Positions 12,209 to 12,714 of a stretch of 12,714 nt of DNA are shown here, one piece after another; the stretch's first letter is position 1; each line of letters starts with the position of its first letter. The stretch is from NCBI GenBank assembly GCA_964401385.1, contig CAYNYF010000100.1:1-12714 (forward strand), in the 5' to 3' direction. Made by a program: the position numbers and the translations under genes. Under the pieces are notes generated by a model. It was not told the DNA's origin. It saw only the letters and a program-made list of their open reading frames with translations, and ran no database searches. The DNA comes from CAYNYF01 sp964401385 (GTDB lineage: Bacteria; Planctomycetota; Phycisphaerae; SM23-33).

Positions 12209-12714
12209 ATGGCCAAGGGCGGAAAGAAAAACGACAGCGACGCGGACATCCAGGCCGTCAAGCATCTCAACGACGCCTACAGGAAGATGACCGAAATGCT
12301 CGCCCGCGTCATCGTCGGGCAGAGCGAGGTGATCGAGCAGGTGCTGGTGATCATGTTCTGCCGCGGACACGGCCTGCTGGTGGGCGTGCCCGGGCTGGCC
12401 AAGACGCTGCTGGTCTCGACCATCTCCCAGGTGCTGAACCTGACGTTCAAGCGGATCCAGTTCACCCCGGACCTGATGCCCTCCGACATCACCGGCACCG
12501 ACGTGCTGGAGGAGGACCGCACCACCGGCAAGCGGATTTTCCGCTTCGTCCGCGGGCCGCTGTTCGCCAACATGATCCTGGCCGACGAGATCAACCGCAC
12601 CCCGCCGAAGACGCAGGCGGCCCTGCTGGAGGCGATGCAGGAGCGGCAGGTCACCGTGGGGGAGAAGACCTACGGCCTGCCGGACCCGTTCTTCGTGCTG
12701 GCCACGCAGAACCC
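12209..12714 (+). CDS. MoxR-family AAA+ ATPase, partial (runs off the window)
   Basis: The first 168 residues of a cytoplasmic AAA+ ATPase of the MoxR group, chaperone-like proteins that usually work with downstream DUF58 and von Willebrand factor A domain partners. Visible motifs are VGQSEVIEQVL (36-46), Walker A GVPGLAKT (59-66), the MoxR signature region QFTPDLMPSDITGTDVL (84-100), Walker B MILADEINR (122-130) followed by TPPKTQAALLEAMQE, and sensor 1 FVLATQN (162-168). An N-terminal extension of about 30 charged residues precedes the core. The ATG at 12209 follows GGAAGGAG (12191-12198) with 10 bases of spacing. The gene is truncated only by the window edge; there is no stop or frameshift in the visible part. 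Partners should lie to the right. Confidence 0.92.
   Translation, partial: MAKGGKKNDSDADIQAVKHLNDAYRKMTEMLARVIVGQSEVIEQVLVIMFCRGHGLLVGVPGLAKTLLVSTISQVLNLTFKRIQFTPDLMPSDITGTDVLEEDRTTGKRIFRFVRGPLFANMILADEINRTPPKTQAALLEAMQERQVTVGEKTYGLPDPFFVLATQN

Noticed and set aside
1..12714. tRNA, rRNA or CRISPR loci
   Set aside because: I saw no cloverleaf with a conserved T-loop, no rRNA core sequence and no regularly spaced direct repeats on either strand.

Overview
The window most likely comes from a member of the Planctomycetota, probably an environmental or metagenome-assembled genome. Two secreted proteins combine Planctomycetota-style dockerin repeats (D-G-K-V-D-G-G-D-Y-T-V-W-A-D-N-Y-G type) with a VPEP/hydrophobic/RRRR PEP-CTERM tail. 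A GH4 enzyme, an M16 peptidase, a polysaccharide-deacetylase-like protein and a MoxR ATPase fit the same picture. Most of the window is strongly GC-rich.

Layout. (1) 1-2135, plus strand, visibly lower GC: an endonuclease/exonuclease/phosphatase (EEP) protein, a HAD hydrolase 3 bases later, and a DUF1284-like cysteine-motif protein. The gaps after the second and third genes hold attC-like recombination sites. The one at 2078-2135 is near-textbook in structure, with complementary end boxes and an imperfect inner stem carrying one unpaired base. This part therefore looks like the end of an integron gene-cassette array; no integrase is visible. (2) 2191-5411, plus strand, high GC: an exported M16 peptidase, a protein with an N-terminal YHGT domain resembling the ADP-ribosyltransferase fold joined to HEAT-like repeats, a possible 39-residue overlapping ORF, and a four-helix membrane protein of unknown function. 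(3) 5434-8240, minus strand: a two-gene unit for carbohydrate metabolism, deacetylase-like gene first and GH4 gene second. (4) 8549-8806, plus strand: a short Nfu-type Fe-S scaffold protein, with a consensus-like promoter overlapped by a perfect inverted repeat. (5) 9017-11779, minus strand: two PEP-CTERM/dockerin proteins sharing a 225-bp segment that differs at only about 15 positions, although the rest of the proteins are unrelated. Each has a consensus-like promoter about 200 bases upstream and hence a long 5' leader. The leader of the second gene encodes a 33-codon ORF with its own strong ribosome binding site, and its stop codon abuts the ribosome binding site of the main gene. (6) 12209-end, plus strand: the N-terminal part of a MoxR AAA+ ATPase, preceded by two similar 10-bp palindromes exactly 70 bp apart.

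The most interesting observations are the attC-bordered cassette, the leader ORF coupled to a PEP-CTERM gene, the homogenised dockerin module and the ART-like/HEAT fusion. All functional calls come from reading motifs by eye; no database search was possible.
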